A stretch of 64,000 nt of DNA, from NCBI RefSeq assembly GCF_017255295.1, contig NZ_JAFKDE010000002.1, positions 434,001 through 498,000 of the forward strand. The letters are read 5' to 3'. Both the position numbers and the translations under genes were made by a program. A model generated the notes under the pieces. It searched no databases and was not told where the DNA came from. It saw only the letters and a program-made list of their open reading frames with translations. The DNA comes from Nitratireductor aquimarinus. Its GTDB lineage: Bacteria; Pseudomonadota; Alphaproteobacteria; Rhizobiales; Rhizobiaceae. The stretch's first letter is position 1; the number at the start of each line of letters is the position of its first letter. This document shows positions 50,758 to 61,898 of the stretch, in pieces.

Positions 50758-51282
50758 ATGTCCAAGGTGATCGAAGCCTATTTCAGACTGCTGAAAATAC
50801 TGATTGTGGTTTGCCTTGCGGGCATGGTTCTGCTGGTTTTCGGCAATGTGGTGCTGCGCTACGCCTTCAACTCGGGCATTACGGAGTCCGAGGAGTTCTC
50901 GCGCTGGCTCTTCGTCTGGATGGTGTTTCTGGGGGCGATTGTCGTTCTCCGGGAAAATGGCCATCTGGGGCTGGAATTCGTGGTCAACAGCCTGCCGCGC
51001 CCGCTCCGCAGGATCTGCCTCGGCCTTGCCCATGTGCTGATGATCTTTGCCACATGGCTGATCATCTCCGGCAGCTACACGCAGTTTCTTCTCAACATGC
51101 ACACCTATGCGCCGGCGACCGGATTGCCGATCTCGTTCCTCGTGGGCGTCGGGCTGATCTTTGGCGTGTCGACCGGCGCCATTCTGGTCTGGCGGCTCTA
51201 TCTGATCGTTGTCGGCAGGCTCGACCGCGTCGTGACCTTCGATGAAGAGCTGCAGGCTCTCCAGCAGAGCGGGGTGAAGTGA
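50758..51282 (+). CDS. dctQ: TRAP small permease DctQ (second locus)
   Basis: The 174-residue protein has four membrane helices in the DctQ pattern, with ESEEFSRWLFVWMVFLGAIV after helix 1 and LRENGHLGLEFVV. GGAGGGGGAGGACC precedes the ATG. It lies one base before dctM. Confidence 0.92.
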   Translation: MSKVIEAYFRLLKILIVVCLAGMVLLVFGNVVLRYAFNSGITESEEFSRWLFVWMVFLGAIVVLRENGHLGLEFVVNSLPRPLRRICLGLAHVLMIFATWLIISGSYTQFLLNMHTYAPATGLPISFLVGVGLIFGVSTGAILVWRLYLIVVGRLDRVVTFDEELQALQQSGVK

Positions 51283-51283
51283 G

Positions 51284-52567
51284 ATGACGCTTGGTGTCTT
51301 TCTCGTCAGCCTGCTCGGCAGCATGGCGATCGGCATGCCCATCGCCTATGCGCTGATCATGACCGGTATCGCGCTGATGTGGTATCTGGGTTTCTTCGAC
51401 GCCCAGGTGATCGCGCAGAACCTTTTGAACGGCGCGGACAGCTTTCCGCTCATGGCGGTTCCCTTCTTCATGCTCGCCGGCGAAGTGATGAATGCGGGCG
51501 GCCTGTCGCGCCGGATCGTCAATCTCTCGGTTGCAGCCGTTGGCCATGTGCGCGGCGGGCTTGGTTATGTGGCAATCCTCGCGGCCCTGATCCTTGCAAG
51601 TCTCTCTGGTTCGGCTGCGGCCGACGCCGCAGCGCTTGCGGCCATCCTCGTGCCGATGATGGTGAAGGCGGGGCACGATCAGGGGCGCTCGGCGGGGCTT
51701 ATCGCATCGGCGGGCATTTCCGCCCTCGTCATTCCGCCGTCCATTGGCTTCATTCTGATCGGCGTGGTGGGCAATATCTCGATCACGCGCATCTTCATCG
51801 CCGGCATCGTGCCCGGCCTCGTCATGGCGCTTGCGCTGACGGCGACCTGGTTCCTGGTGTCGCGGCGTGAAGAGACGGTGACGCGTGAGCGCGTGCCATT
51901 CTCGGTTGTCATGAAAGAAGCGTGGTCGGGCATCTGGGCGCTGATGCTGCCCGTGATCATTCTCGTCGGCCTGCGTTTTGGCGTCTTCACGCCGACCGAG
52001 GCCGGTGTGATCGCCGCCGTCTACGCGCTGTTTGTCTCAATGGTGATCTATCGGGAACTGAGCGTCGCCCAACTCTTCGACGTGTTTCTTGGCGCGGCCA
52101 AGACCACTTCCATGGTCATGTTCCTCGTGGCTGCCGCTCTGGTTTCCAGCTGGATGATCACGATTGCCGGCCTGACCGCGCAGATTTCGGCGCTGGTTGC
52201 GCCCTTTGCCGACAATCCCATTCTTCTGATGGCGGCAGTGGTGGGGCTGGTCGTGGTGATTGGCTGTGCAATGGACATGGTGCCGATCATCCTGATCCTC
52301 GTCCCGGTCCTGATGCCAACCATCAAGGCGGCAGGGATCGATCCGGTCTATTTTGCAGTGATCTTCATGGTTGCGGCGGCGGTTGGCCTGCTCACGCCGC
52401 CGGTCGGCAGCGTGCTCAACGTCGTGGCCGGCGTGGCCCGGATACCGCTCGCACGGGTCATTCAGGGCGTGGGACCGTTTATCCTGGCGCAGATTGCCGT
52501 GCTTGTTCTGCTTATCCTGTTCCCCGATATCGTTATGGTACCGGCGAACTTCATTTCTGGAAATTAG
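51284..52567 (+). CDS. dctM: TRAP large permease DctM (second locus)
   Basis: The 427-residue permease has about twelve helices with FPLMAVPFFMLAGEVMNAGG, LSGSAAADAAALAAILVPMM and LLTPPVGSVLNVV. It works with the DctQ and DctP proteins to import a carboxylate. The IclR gene follows nine bases downstream. Confidence 0.95.
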   Translation: MTLGVFLVSLLGSMAIGMPIAYALIMTGIALMWYLGFFDAQVIAQNLLNGADSFPLMAVPFFMLAGEVMNAGGLSRRIVNLSVAAVGHVRGGLGYVAILAALILASLSGSAAADAAALAAILVPMMVKAGHDQGRSAGLIASAGISALVIPPSIGFILIGVVGNISITRIFIAGIVPGLVMALALTATWFLVSRREETVTRERVPFSVVMKEAWSGIWALMLPVIILVGLRFGVFTPTEAGVIAAVYALFVSMVIYRELSVAQLFDVFLGAAKTTSMVMFLVAAALVSSWMITIAGLTAQISALVAPFADNPILLMAAVVGLVVVIGCAMDMVPIILILVPVLMPTIKAAGIDPVYFAVIFMVAAAVGLLTPPVGSVLNVVAGVARIPLARVIQGVGPFILAQIAVLVLLILFPDIVMVPANFISGN

Positions 52568-52576
52568 GGACACGTC

Positions 52577-53419
52577 ATGGCTCCGTTGGAAGACGAAACC
52601 GAAGGCAAGATGAACAGCCTCGACAAGATGCTGTCCGTTCTGAACGGGTTCAACGAAGACAATCTGATGATCGATGTCGCCCAGGCGGCGGAACTGTCGG
52701 GTTCGTCCCGTGCAAGCGCCTATCGGTATCTGCAGGCGCTGACGCGGTCGGGCCTGCTGACGCCCGCGAGCGGCGGCAGCTATGTGATCGGTTCGCGCGT
52801 GATCGAGCTGGAAATGCTGAAGCGGGAGAACGATCCGCTCCTGCGCGCGGCACGTTATCTGATTCGCTACTATGCCGATTGCATGGGCATGAACATCATG
52901 CTGTGCAGCTATTATGGCGACAAGGTGCTCTGCGCGGACAATGCATGGCCCGACCACAGCATCCCGGAGATCTACAAGCCCGGCCGTTCCATGCCGATTT
53001 TCAAGGGTGCTATGGCGAAGGTCATTCTGGCCAATCTCTCGCCTTCGCAGCTGAAGAGCATCCATTCGTGGAACGCCGAGCGCATTCGCGAGAGTGGTCT
53101 TGGCGAAACGCTGGAAGCGTTCCTCGCGCGCATGGCGGAAATCCGCAGTGCAGGCGTGACGATCACCCAGGGCGAGGTGGTCGACGGTCTCGTCGGAATA
53201 GCCGCGCCGATCCGCGACGGTGAGGAGCGCGTTCTGGGAAGCGTCGTCTTCGTCCTGGCCATCGAACACTTCAACAGTCTCGAGCGTGATGCGCTGGCAC
53301 AGGAGATCCGCCACATCGCGTCTGAAATCGAGCACGGCATTCTGCGCGCCAGCAAATTTGCCGCCACCGCACCCATCGCGGCAGCGCGTCCGCGCCGCGT
53401 TCCCGTTTATCGGGGCTGA
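52577..53419 (+). CDS. IclR family transcriptional regulator
   Basis: The 280-residue protein has an N-terminal winged helix (AQAAELSGSSRASAYRYLQALTRSG) and a C-terminal IclR effector domain (MPIFKGAMAKVILANL; later VDGLVGIAAPIRDGEERVLGSVVFVLAI). It lies inside the transport and catabolic operon and likely responds to a pathway intermediate. The ATG at 52577 or the one at 52613 could be the start. Confidence 0.9.
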   Translation: MAPLEDETEGKMNSLDKMLSVLNGFNEDNLMIDVAQAAELSGSSRASAYRYLQALTRSGLLTPASGGSYVIGSRVIELEMLKRENDPLLRAARYLIRYYADCMGMNIMLCSYYGDKVLCADNAWPDHSIPEIYKPGRSMPIFKGAMAKVILANLSPSQLKSIHSWNAERIRESGLGETLEAFLARMAEIRSAGVTITQGEVVDGLVGIAAPIRDGEERVLGSVVFVLAIEHFNSLERDALAQEIRHIASEIEHGILRASKFAATAPIAAARPRRVPVYRG

Positions 53420-53495
53420 GTTCGTCGATCAGCGTGATCGCCGACGAAATGCCCGATCCATCCAAGCCCGACCCGTTCAAGGAGGAGAAACACAG

Positions 53496-54338
53496 ATGAA
53501 GTTGCTGCGCTATGGGCCGAAAGGGCAGGAAAAGCCCGGTCTGGTCGATGCGGAGGGTCAGATCCGTGACCTGTCGCAACATGTTCCCGACATTGCCGGC
53601 GATGCTCTTTCTCCCGCAGGGCTCGCGGCGATTGCTGCGCTGGATATCGCTTCCCTTCCGCCTGTTGAAGGCTCGCCACGGATTGGCCCCTGCGTCGGTC
53701 GGGTCGGCAAGTTTCTCTGCATCGGACTGAACTTCGCCGACCACGCGCGCGAGACGGGCAAGGAGCCTCCGAGCGAACCCGTTGTCTTTGCCAAGGCCGT
53801 CTCCGCGATCTGCGGACCCAATGACGATGTCGAAATTCCGCGTGGCTCGGACCGCACCGACTGGGAAGTCGAGATGGGCGTGGTGATCGGCTCGCGGGCG
53901 AAATACATCTCCGAAGCCGAGGCGATGGATCATGTCGCCGGTTTCTGTCTCATCAATGACCTGTCCGAGCGCCGTTTCCAGTCGGAGCGAGGCGGGCAGT
54001 GGACGAAGGGCAAGAGCCACGACACGTTTGGCCCGATTGGCCCCTGGCTTGTGACGCGGGACGAGATTGCCGATGTGCAGAATCTCGATATGTGGCTGGA
54101 TGTCGATGACGAGCGACGGCAGACCGGCAACACCAGCACGATGATTTTCGGTGTGGCGGAACTCGTCAGCTATCTCTCCCAGTTCATGACGCTGGAGCCG
54201 GGCGATGTCATCTCGTCGGGCACGCCGCCCGGCGTCGGCCTTGGCATGAAGCCGCCAACCTTCCTGAGGGAAGGGCAGGTCGTGCGGCTTGGCATTTCCG
54301 GTCTCGGTGAGCAGCGTCAGACGATGGTGCAGGCGTGA
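53496..54338 (+). CDS. FAH family hydrolase (2,4-diketo-3-deoxy sugar acid hydrolase type)
   Basis: The 280-residue protein has the FAH fold with FLCIGLNFADHARETG, DWEVEMGVVIG for the metal site, and ISSGTPPGVGLGMKPP. Its closest look is to 2,4-diketo-3-deoxy-L-fuconate or ureidoglycolate lyase-like members. The ATG at 53496 follows GGAGGAGAAACACAG. With two SDRs it fits the non-phosphorylated degradation of L-fuconate or L-rhamnonate, but no dehydratase is present. Confidence 0.87.
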   Translation: MKLLRYGPKGQEKPGLVDAEGQIRDLSQHVPDIAGDALSPAGLAAIAALDIASLPPVEGSPRIGPCVGRVGKFLCIGLNFADHARETGKEPPSEPVVFAKAVSAICGPNDDVEIPRGSDRTDWEVEMGVVIGSRAKYISEAEAMDHVAGFCLINDLSERRFQSERGGQWTKGKSHDTFGPIGPWLVTRDEIADVQNLDMWLDVDDERRQTGNTSTMIFGVAELVSYLSQFMTLEPGDVISSGTPPGVGLGMKPPTFLREGQVVRLGISGLGEQRQTMVQA

Positions 54339-55138
54339 GCACGGCTGCCGAATGGCGGGCGCAGATGACGGATCTCTCCGGCAAGGCGGCAATCGTCACC
54401 GGGGGCGCGCGCGGTCAGGGGGAGGCGGAAGCGCGCCTTCTGGCCGAGTGCGGCGCGCAGGTCATGATCTGCGATGTGCTTGTGGATGAAGGAACGGCGC
54501 TGGCGGCAGAGCTCGGCGAGCGCGCGTGCTTTCGTCAGCTGGACGTGACCGATGCGGAAGCCTGGGGAAATACGGTCGCGGCGATGCGCGACTGGGCTGG
54601 CAGGCTCGATATCCTCGTCAACAATGCGGGGATCATCAATCGCACGCTGATCGCGTCGACGGAGCCCGAAGCCTGGCGCAGGCTTCTCGATGTGAACCTG
54701 ACGGGCGCGTTTCTCGGCATCCGCGCCGCAGCTCCCCTGATGGTAGAGAGCGGCGGCGGCAGCATCATCAACATCTCCTCCAATTCCGCATTCTCCGGCC
54801 ATGCGGATCCGGCCTACACGGCCAGCAAATGGGGGCTTCGCGGCTTGACACGGTCGGCGGCGAACGAGTTTTCCGCAGATGGCATTCGCGTGAATGCGGT
54901 CTGCCCCGGCCTGATCGTGACGGGACTGAACCGCGAGTCACCGCATCTGCGCCCGATGATCGACCTGACCCCTGCCGGGCGCTCCGGTGAGGCGGAGGAG
55001 GTTGCGCAGCTCGTGCTCTATCTCGCCTCGGACGCCTCGCGGTTCGTGACAGGCGAGGATTTCCTGATCGATGGCGGCTTCGTCGCCGGCGCGGCCTATC
55101 GGCGGGTCGGCGTTGATACGGGGATACTTCGGGGGTAG
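54335..55138 (+). CDS. SDR family oxidoreductase (second)
   Basis: The 267-residue classical SDR has TGGARGQGEAEARLLAE for NAD binding, NNAGIINRT and the catalytic YTASKWGLRGLTRSAA. Its GTG at 54335 overlaps the FAH stop (GTGA), so the two are coupled. It may be the 3-deoxy-sugar-acid 4-dehydrogenase acting just before the hydrolase. Confidence 0.88.
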   Translation: MSTAAEWRAQMTDLSGKAAIVTGGARGQGEAEARLLAECGAQVMICDVLVDEGTALAAELGERACFRQLDVTDAEAWGNTVAAMRDWAGRLDILVNNAGIINRTLIASTEPEAWRRLLDVNLTGAFLGIRAAAPLMVESGGGSIINISSNSAFSGHADPAYTASKWGLRGLTRSAANEFSADGIRVNAVCPGLIVTGLNRESPHLRPMIDLTPAGRSGEAEEVAQLVLYLASDASRFVTGEDFLIDGGFVAGAAYRRVGVDTGILRG

Positions 55139-55163
55139 GGCGCGGGAGCGGCCGTGTTCGTGA

Positions 55164-56000
55164 TCAGACAGCGCCATCTGTCTCGATCTTCAACAGCTCC
55201 CCGCAATGCTTGCAGTGGATCGCATCCGGTTCGTGACGGTTGAGGCCGCATTCCGGACAGGTGTACTTGATCCTTGATGGCTGGAAGATTGCGCGTGCCA
55301 ATTGCACAAAGAGCGCCACGCCCACGACCATGATGAAGACGGACAACAGCTTTCCGCCTGTGGTCGTCATGGTGATGTCGCCAAAGCCGGTCGTGGTCAA
55401 TGTCGCAACCGTGAAATAGAGTGCATCGACATAGCCCGTAATGCCGGCTTGATCATCGAAGGCCAGCACGAAGACGAGCGATGTTGTCACGAAAATGAAG
55501 ACGAACAGGTTCACCGCAGCGAGGATTGCGTCCTCGTGGCGCCGAAAGAACAGGCTCTCGCGCCGAAGATCACGCAAGAGGTGGTAGGCGTGAATCAATC
55601 GCAGGCCCCGCAGGACGCGCAGGAAGGCGAGGTTGGCGGCGAGAAGCGGCGCCAGCAGCAGGGATGACACCACGACCAGATCCGCCAGCGTGTAGACGCG
55701 CATTATCTCCTTGCGCCGGTTTTCCGAAATCCATAGCCGGGCGGCGAGGTCAAGAAGGATCAGCACGCCAAGAGTGACGTTCAGTACGGCGAGAGCCGGC
55801 GTTGCTGGCAGAGATTCTGCGACGATGAAATAGATGATTGTCAGCAGATCGAAAACGATCAGCCCATAGCGAAATCGCTGCGCGCGCTGGCTTCGACCGG
55901 CATAGAGCAGCCTGATTGATCGGTGCAGTTGTTCCATGTCTGCTACATGCCACAGGTCTGCACCTGAAACCACACGCGGTTCCACCATGCTGCCTTGCAT
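55164..56000 (-). CDS. Voltage-gated-type potassium channel with C-terminal zinc ribbon
   Basis: The 278-residue protein has six membrane segments, with regularly spaced Arg in S4 (FLRVLRGLRLIHAYHLLRDLRRE), a pore helix and filter TTTGFGDI near residue 205, and S6 (FIMVVGVALFVQLARAIF). After S6 a zinc ribbon follows: CPEC then CKHC with thirteen residues between. No cyclic-nucleotide domain is present. The ATG at 56000 is weakly supported; downstream ATGs at 55988 and 55937 are possible. Confidence 0.85.
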   Translation of the reverse strand: MQGSMVEPRVVSGADLWHVADMEQLHRSIRLLYAGRSQRAQRFRYGLIVFDLLTIIYFIVAESLPATPALAVLNVTLGVLILLDLAARLWISENRRKEIMRVYTLADLVVVSSLLLAPLLAANLAFLRVLRGLRLIHAYHLLRDLRRESLFFRRHEDAILAAVNLFVFIFVTTSLVFVLAFDDQAGITGYVDALYFTVATLTTTGFGDITMTTTGGKLLSVFIMVVGVALFVQLARAIFQPSRIKYTCPECGLNRHEPDAIHCKHCGELLKIETDGAV

Positions 56001-56246
56001 ATGGCATCCCGGTTTTGTGCTCCGATGAATGCCCGGTTTTCAGGAAAGAGAGGAACCCGGCAAGTGAACGAAAAGAGGGCGCGCACTGCCGTTTCCCGGC
56101 TCGTGCTCAGCTGCGCCTGTCTCGTGAGGCAATGCACGCTGCATTCCGTGGTTTGGGCGGAGGAAATCGTCTCGATCTCTCAAGTCGCCGAAACGCTGCG
56201 CCAATCAGAGCGCGTATCTAATGTCTGAAAATTTCAGAGAGAGATT
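56001..56246. other. Non-coding spacer between the K+ channel gene and tRNA-Gln
   Basis: The 246 bases hold no gene I can support; a plus-strand reading frame across it has no recognisable domain and no ribosome site. I see no repeat or hairpin of note. Confidence 0.5.
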
Positions 56247-56320
56247 TGGCTGGGGAACCTGGATTCGAACCAGGACTAACGGAGTCAGAGTCCGTGGGTC
56301 TACCGTTAACCTATTCCCCA
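56247..56320 (-). tRNA. tRNA-Gln (anticodon CTG)
   Basis: The 74 bases fold as a cloverleaf, with acceptor arms TGGGGAA and TTCCCCA, discriminator G and an encoded CCA end. The T arm contains GGTTCGAATCC. The anticodon stem is ACGGA/TCCGT around loop CTCTGAC, giving anticodon CTG, which reads CAG. Confidence 0.95.
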
Positions 56321-56554
56321 GCGGGCGGCGGTGGCCGCTTTCGACACGCTATTTAACAAGCTGAATTTCATAGTCAAGGGCACATGCGTATTCAATTTCG
56401 CGATTGCGCAATTTTCTTCGTAATCATCGAACAGTGCGTTTCAGGCAAACACCGCTATTGGTGAAATCGACGCCGGCTGATACGTTGGCGGCAACTAAAC
56501 GAAATAAGCTGCCTGACGCGCCCCCGAGGCTTGCGCGGCGGCGAAGGAATAGCG

Positions 56555-57889
56555 GTGGAAAACCACGACCACGGCGATGTTTCGCCGGTTGAGAGGGTCG
56601 TCCGGGATGCCGCGTCGGATGGGGGATCAACCCTCGGCTTCGACGATCGGTCGGCCGGCCCCTCTGCATGCAGGGATGGTGCGTCTGCATCATCCGGCAG
56701 CGCGGATGTGCGCGATGGCGATGAGCCCGTGCGCAAGCGGAAGCGCAGAAAACGGCGGAAACGCCGGGCTTTCGTGCGTGATGCGCAGGAAGGTGCTGCC
56801 GCACAGGAAGCGCCCCAAAGCGAACCCAAAAAGGCAAAACGCCCGCAACAGGCCCGTCGACGCGAATCATCGCAGGAAAGCCAGCGCGCCTCCTATGCGG
56901 CGCTCGATCTGGGCACGAACAATTGCCGGCTTCTCGTGGCGACGCCCACGCGGCCGGGATATTTTCGTGTCGTCGACGCCTTTTCGCGAATCGTTCGCCT
57001 GGGCGAGGGGCTTTCGATCGAAGGCCGCCTGAGCGACGCTGCGATGGATCGCGCGGTCTCGGCGCTCAGCGTCTGCGCCGACAAGCTCGGCAATCGCCGG
57101 CCCAAGCGCATGCGGCTGATCGCGACGGAAGCCTGTCGCTCGGCGCAGAATGGCGCGGCCTTCATTGAGCGCGTGAAGAAGGAAACCGGGCTCAGGCTCG
57201 AAATCATCGACCGGCAGACCGAGGCCCGCCTGGCGGTGGCCGGTTGCAGCACGCTGGTCGAGCGCGGCACGGAAGGCGTGGTCCTGTTCGACATTGGCGG
57301 AGGCTCGTCGGAAATCGCGCTGGTGGACATTTCGCGCCACCGCACGCCACGGCTCGCCGATCACATCGTCGCCTGGACATCGCTGCCGGTGGGCGTGGTG
57401 TCGCTTGCCGAACGCTTTGGCGGACACCATGTGACGCCCGAGAGCTTTGCTGCGATGGTCGATGCGGTGAGCGAGATGCTCGACCGGTTCGATGATGGCG
57501 GGCGGCTGGCGCAGGTCGCTGCCGGCGGGCGCTTCCACCTGATCGGCACGTCCGGAACGGTGACGACGCTGGCGGGCGTTCATCTGGGGCTGGCGCGCTA
57601 TGACCGCCGTCAGGTCGACGGTCTTTGGATGGAGCGGGACAATGTGGACCGCATGATCGACACGCTGCTTTCGTGGGATTTCGAGCAGCGCAAGGCCAAT
57701 CCCTGCATCGGTGCGGACCGGGCGGATCTGGTGCTTGGCGGCTGCGCGATCCTTGAGGCGATACGCCGCCGCTGGCCATCGGAACGGTTGAGAGTGGCCG
57801 ACCGGGGCCTGCGCGAAGGCATGTTGAGTGAAATGATGGCGGCCGATGGCGCTTGGCGTCGCCGGCGGCGGACGGGACGGAGTGCATGA
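56555..57889 (+). CDS. Ppx/GppA family exopolyphosphatase/phosphatase
   Basis: The 444-residue protein has a Ppx/GppA actin-like fold beginning at [18 protein letters not shown] (about residue 115), then EACRSAQNG, the second phosphate loop [15 protein letters not shown] and [11 protein letters not shown]. The first 110 residues are disordered and basic, with [11 protein letters not shown]. The GTG at 56555 follows AAGGAA. It overlaps rlmE by four bases. The phosphatase acts on polyphosphate or pppGpp. Confidence 0.9.
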   Translation: MENHDHGDVSPVERVVRDAASDGGSTLGFDDRSAGPSACRDGASASSGSADVRDGDEPVRKRKRRKRRKRRAFVRDAQEGAAAQEAPQSEPKKAKRPQQARRRESSQESQRASYAALDLGTNNCRLLVATPTRPGYFRVVDAFSRIVRLGEGLSIEGRLSDAAMDRAVSALSVCADKLGNRRPKRMRLIATEACRSAQNGAAFIERVKKETGLRLEIIDRQTEARLAVAGCSTLVERGTEGVVLFDIGGGSSEIALVDISRHRTPRLADHIVAWTSLPVGVVSLAERFGGHHVTPESFAAMVDAVSEMLDRFDDGGRLAQVAAGGRFHLIGTSGTVTTLAGVHLGLARYDRRQVDGLWMERDNVDRMIDTLLSWDFEQRKANPCIGADRADLVLGGCAILEAIRRRWPSERLRVADRGLREGMLSEMMAADGAWRRRRRTGRSA

Positions 57890-58605
57890 CCAAGAAACCG
57901 GCAGGCAAGAGCGGTGGCGCACGCGCGCTCAAGACGCGTATCAAGAAGACCAAGCTCAAGAATTCGTCGCGCCGCTGGCTCGAACGCCATCTGAACGATC
58001 CCTATGTGCACAAGGCGCAGGCCGAGGGCATGCGTTCGCGCGCGGCTTACAAGCTGACCGAGATCGATGACCGCCACAAGCTCCTGTTTCCGGGCGCGCG
58101 GGTCATCGACCTGGGGGCGGCTCCCGGTGGCTGGTGTCAGGTGGCGGCCGAGCGCGTCAACTCGACGCCGGAGAACCCGCTGGTGGTCGGCATCGATTAT
58201 CTGGGCATGGATGCGGTGCCGGGCGCCATCGTTCTGGAAATGGACTTTCTGGATGATGATGCGCCGGAGCGCCTGATGGAGACGCTTGGCGCAGAGCCGG
58301 ATCTGGTGATCTCCGACATGGCCGCGCCGACAACCGGGCACCGTCAGACAGATCATCTGCGCACCATGCATCTGTGCGAGACGGCGGCGGATTTCGCCCT
58401 GTCAGTGCTCAAGCCCGGCGGCCACTTCCTGTGCAAGGCCTTTCAGGGCGGTGCGGAAACCGGCCTGCTCGATCAGCTGAAGCGCAACTTCAAGTCGGTT
58501 CATCATGTGAAGCCGCAGGCCTCGCGGGCGGAATCGGTGGAGCTTTATCTGCTCGCCAAGGGCTTCAAGGGCCGCAAGAAGGAAGAACCCGAAGACGAAG
58601 CGTAA
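57886..58605 (+). CDS. rlmE: 23S rRNA 2'-O-ribose methyltransferase RlmE (FtsJ)
   Basis: The 239-residue enzyme has the FtsJ SAM motif [14 protein letters not shown] and catalytic residues in [14 protein letters not shown] and [12 protein letters not shown]. It methylates U2552 of 23S rRNA. The ATG overlaps the Ppx stop (ATGA), and the pairing of these two genes is conserved in Rhizobiales (from memory). Confidence 0.95.
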   Translation: MTKKPAGKSGGARALKTRIKKTKLKNSSRRWLERHLNDPYVHKAQAEGMRSRAAYKLTEIDDRHKLLFPGARVIDLGAAPGGWCQVAAERVNSTPENPLVVGIDYLGMDAVPGAIVLEMDFLDDDAPERLMETLGAEPDLVISDMAAPTTGHRQTDHLRTMHLCETAADFALSVLKPGGHFLCKAFQGGAETGLLDQLKRNFKSVHHVKPQASRAESVELYLLAKGFKGRKKEEPEDEA

Positions 58606-58618
58606 GGCGCAAAACGCC

Positions 58619-60037
58619 TTACTCTGCTGCGGGAGCCGGCGTCGCGGATGCGGCGCTCCTGCGGCGTTTGTGGCCCGACACCCTGCTGCCCGTCTCTGGC
58701 GGGAGGCTGAGGAACGGAATTGCCGCCAGTGCTGAAAGACCAGCCACGATCAGGAAGGCGTTGAAGAACGCATCGATGCCCAGAGCGGTGCCGGTGACAA
58801 GCGCGGTTGCCTCAAGAATGCCGCCGCCCACGGCCACGCCCATTGCAATGCTCACCTGCTGGAAAGCCGCAGAAAGCGTGGCGGCCTGACTGGCCTCCCG
58901 GTCGCCGAGCTCTGAGAATGTGAGCGCGTTGGACGACGTGAAGAAGAGCGAGCGCAGAAGGCCTGAAAACACCAGAACCGTGATGATGGTCCAGTGCGAT
59001 GTCTGCGGCGTGAAGAAGGCGTTGACGCCGATGCTGGCCGCACCCAGCAGGGATGCGGTGACCAAAACGACGCGGAAGCCGCCAAGGCGCAGCGCCGTGC
59101 TGGCGATGAACTTCATGGCAATGGCCCCGAAGGCCGAAGCGAAGGTCAAAAGGCCGGACTGGAAGGGCGTGAGCCCGAACACGACCTGGAACATCAGCGG
59201 CAGCAGGAACGGCACTGCGCCGACGCCGATGCGAAACAGCGAGCCGCCGATGATCGACGAGCGGAAGGCGCGGTTGGCGAACAGGCCGAGATTGAGAACC
59301 GGATGCGAGGTGCGCCGTGCATGACGCACGTAAAGCACGGCTGCAAGCGCGCCGATGAGCACGGTGCAGACACCCACGATCGGCGGCAGGGCGGGCAGGC
59401 TGATGACCGAAAGGCCGAACACCAGACCGGAGGCGGCGATGCTTGAGAGCATGAAGCCGATCGTGTCCAGCCGGCCGGTCTCCTGTTTGGGAAACTCCGG
59501 CAGCACGCGGCCCGAGACATAGATGCCCAGAAGGCCGATGGGCACATTGATCAGAAAGATCCAGTGCCAGGAAAAATAGGTGGTGATGAAGCCGCCCAGC
59601 GGCGGGCCGGCCACGGGGCCGATCAGCGCGGGGGCGGCGAGCCACGCCATGGCGCTGACGAGCTTTTCGCGCGGCACGGCGCGCACCAGCACCAGCCGTG
59701 CGACGGGCGTCATCATTGCGCCGCCCATGCCCTGCAGGAAGCGCGCCATAACGAACGAAGCCAGCGAATTGGAAAAGGCGCAGGCGATGGAGCCGATCAC
59801 GAACACGCCAATGGCGATGCGGAAGACCCGCTTTGCGCCGTAGCGGTCGGCCATGAAGCCGCTGATGGGAATGAAAATCGCCAGCGAGACGAGATAGCTG
59901 GTCAGCGCGAGTTTCAGCGTGACCGGGCTGGTGTCGAGGTCGGCAGCGATGGCCGGCAGCGAGGTGGCGATGACGGTGGAATCCATCTGCTCCATGAAGA
60001 GCGCGACGGCGAGTATGAGCGGCAGTGTGCGGTTCAA
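58619..60037 (-). CDS. MFS transporter, DHA2 drug-exporter type
   Basis: The 472-residue protein has about fourteen helices, with the DHA2 motifs MEQMDSTVIATSLPAIA in helix 1, FMADRYGAKRVFR in the loop and LQGMGGAMMTPVARLVLV. Such pumps export drugs or metabolites by proton antiport. I start at TTG 60037, with AGGA ten bases upstream; an ATG at 60181 is an alternative. It lies convergent to rlmE. Confidence 0.88.
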   Translation of the reverse strand: MNRTLPLILAVALFMEQMDSTVIATSLPAIAADLDTSPVTLKLALTSYLVSLAIFIPISGFMADRYGAKRVFRIAIGVFVIGSIACAFSNSLASFVMARFLQGMGGAMMTPVARLVLVRAVPREKLVSAMAWLAAPALIGPVAGPPLGGFITTYFSWHWIFLINVPIGLLGIYVSGRVLPEFPKQETGRLDTIGFMLSSIAASGLVFGLSVISLPALPPIVGVCTVLIGALAAVLYVRHARRTSHPVLNLGLFANRAFRSSIIGGSLFRIGVGAVPFLLPLMFQVVFGLTPFQSGLLTFASAFGAIAMKFIASTALRLGGFRVVLVTASLLGAASIGVNAFFTPQTSHWTIITVLVFSGLLRSLFFTSSNALTFSELGDREASQAATLSAAFQQVSIAMGVAVGGGILEATALVTGTALGIDAFFNAFLIVAGLSALAAIPFLSLPPETGSRVSGHKRRRSAASATPAPAAE

Positions 60038-61842
<1,805 letters not shown>

Positions 61843-61865
61843 GCGCTTCAGGCATCTACGCGTTT

Positions 61866-61892
61866 GGAAAAGGGCCGCTCAGGCCCTTTTTT
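61866..61892. terminator. Terminator between guaB and aqpZ
   Basis: AAAAGGGCC (61868-61876), GCTCA, GGCCCTTTT (61882-61890) and a further T tract form a hairpin that serves both convergent genes. Confidence 0.9.
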
Positions 61893-61898
61893 ATTGCG

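Noticed and set aside
55995-56228. A 77-codon plus-strand frame upstream of tRNA-Gln
   Set aside because: There is no domain, no conserved motif and no convincing ribosome site.
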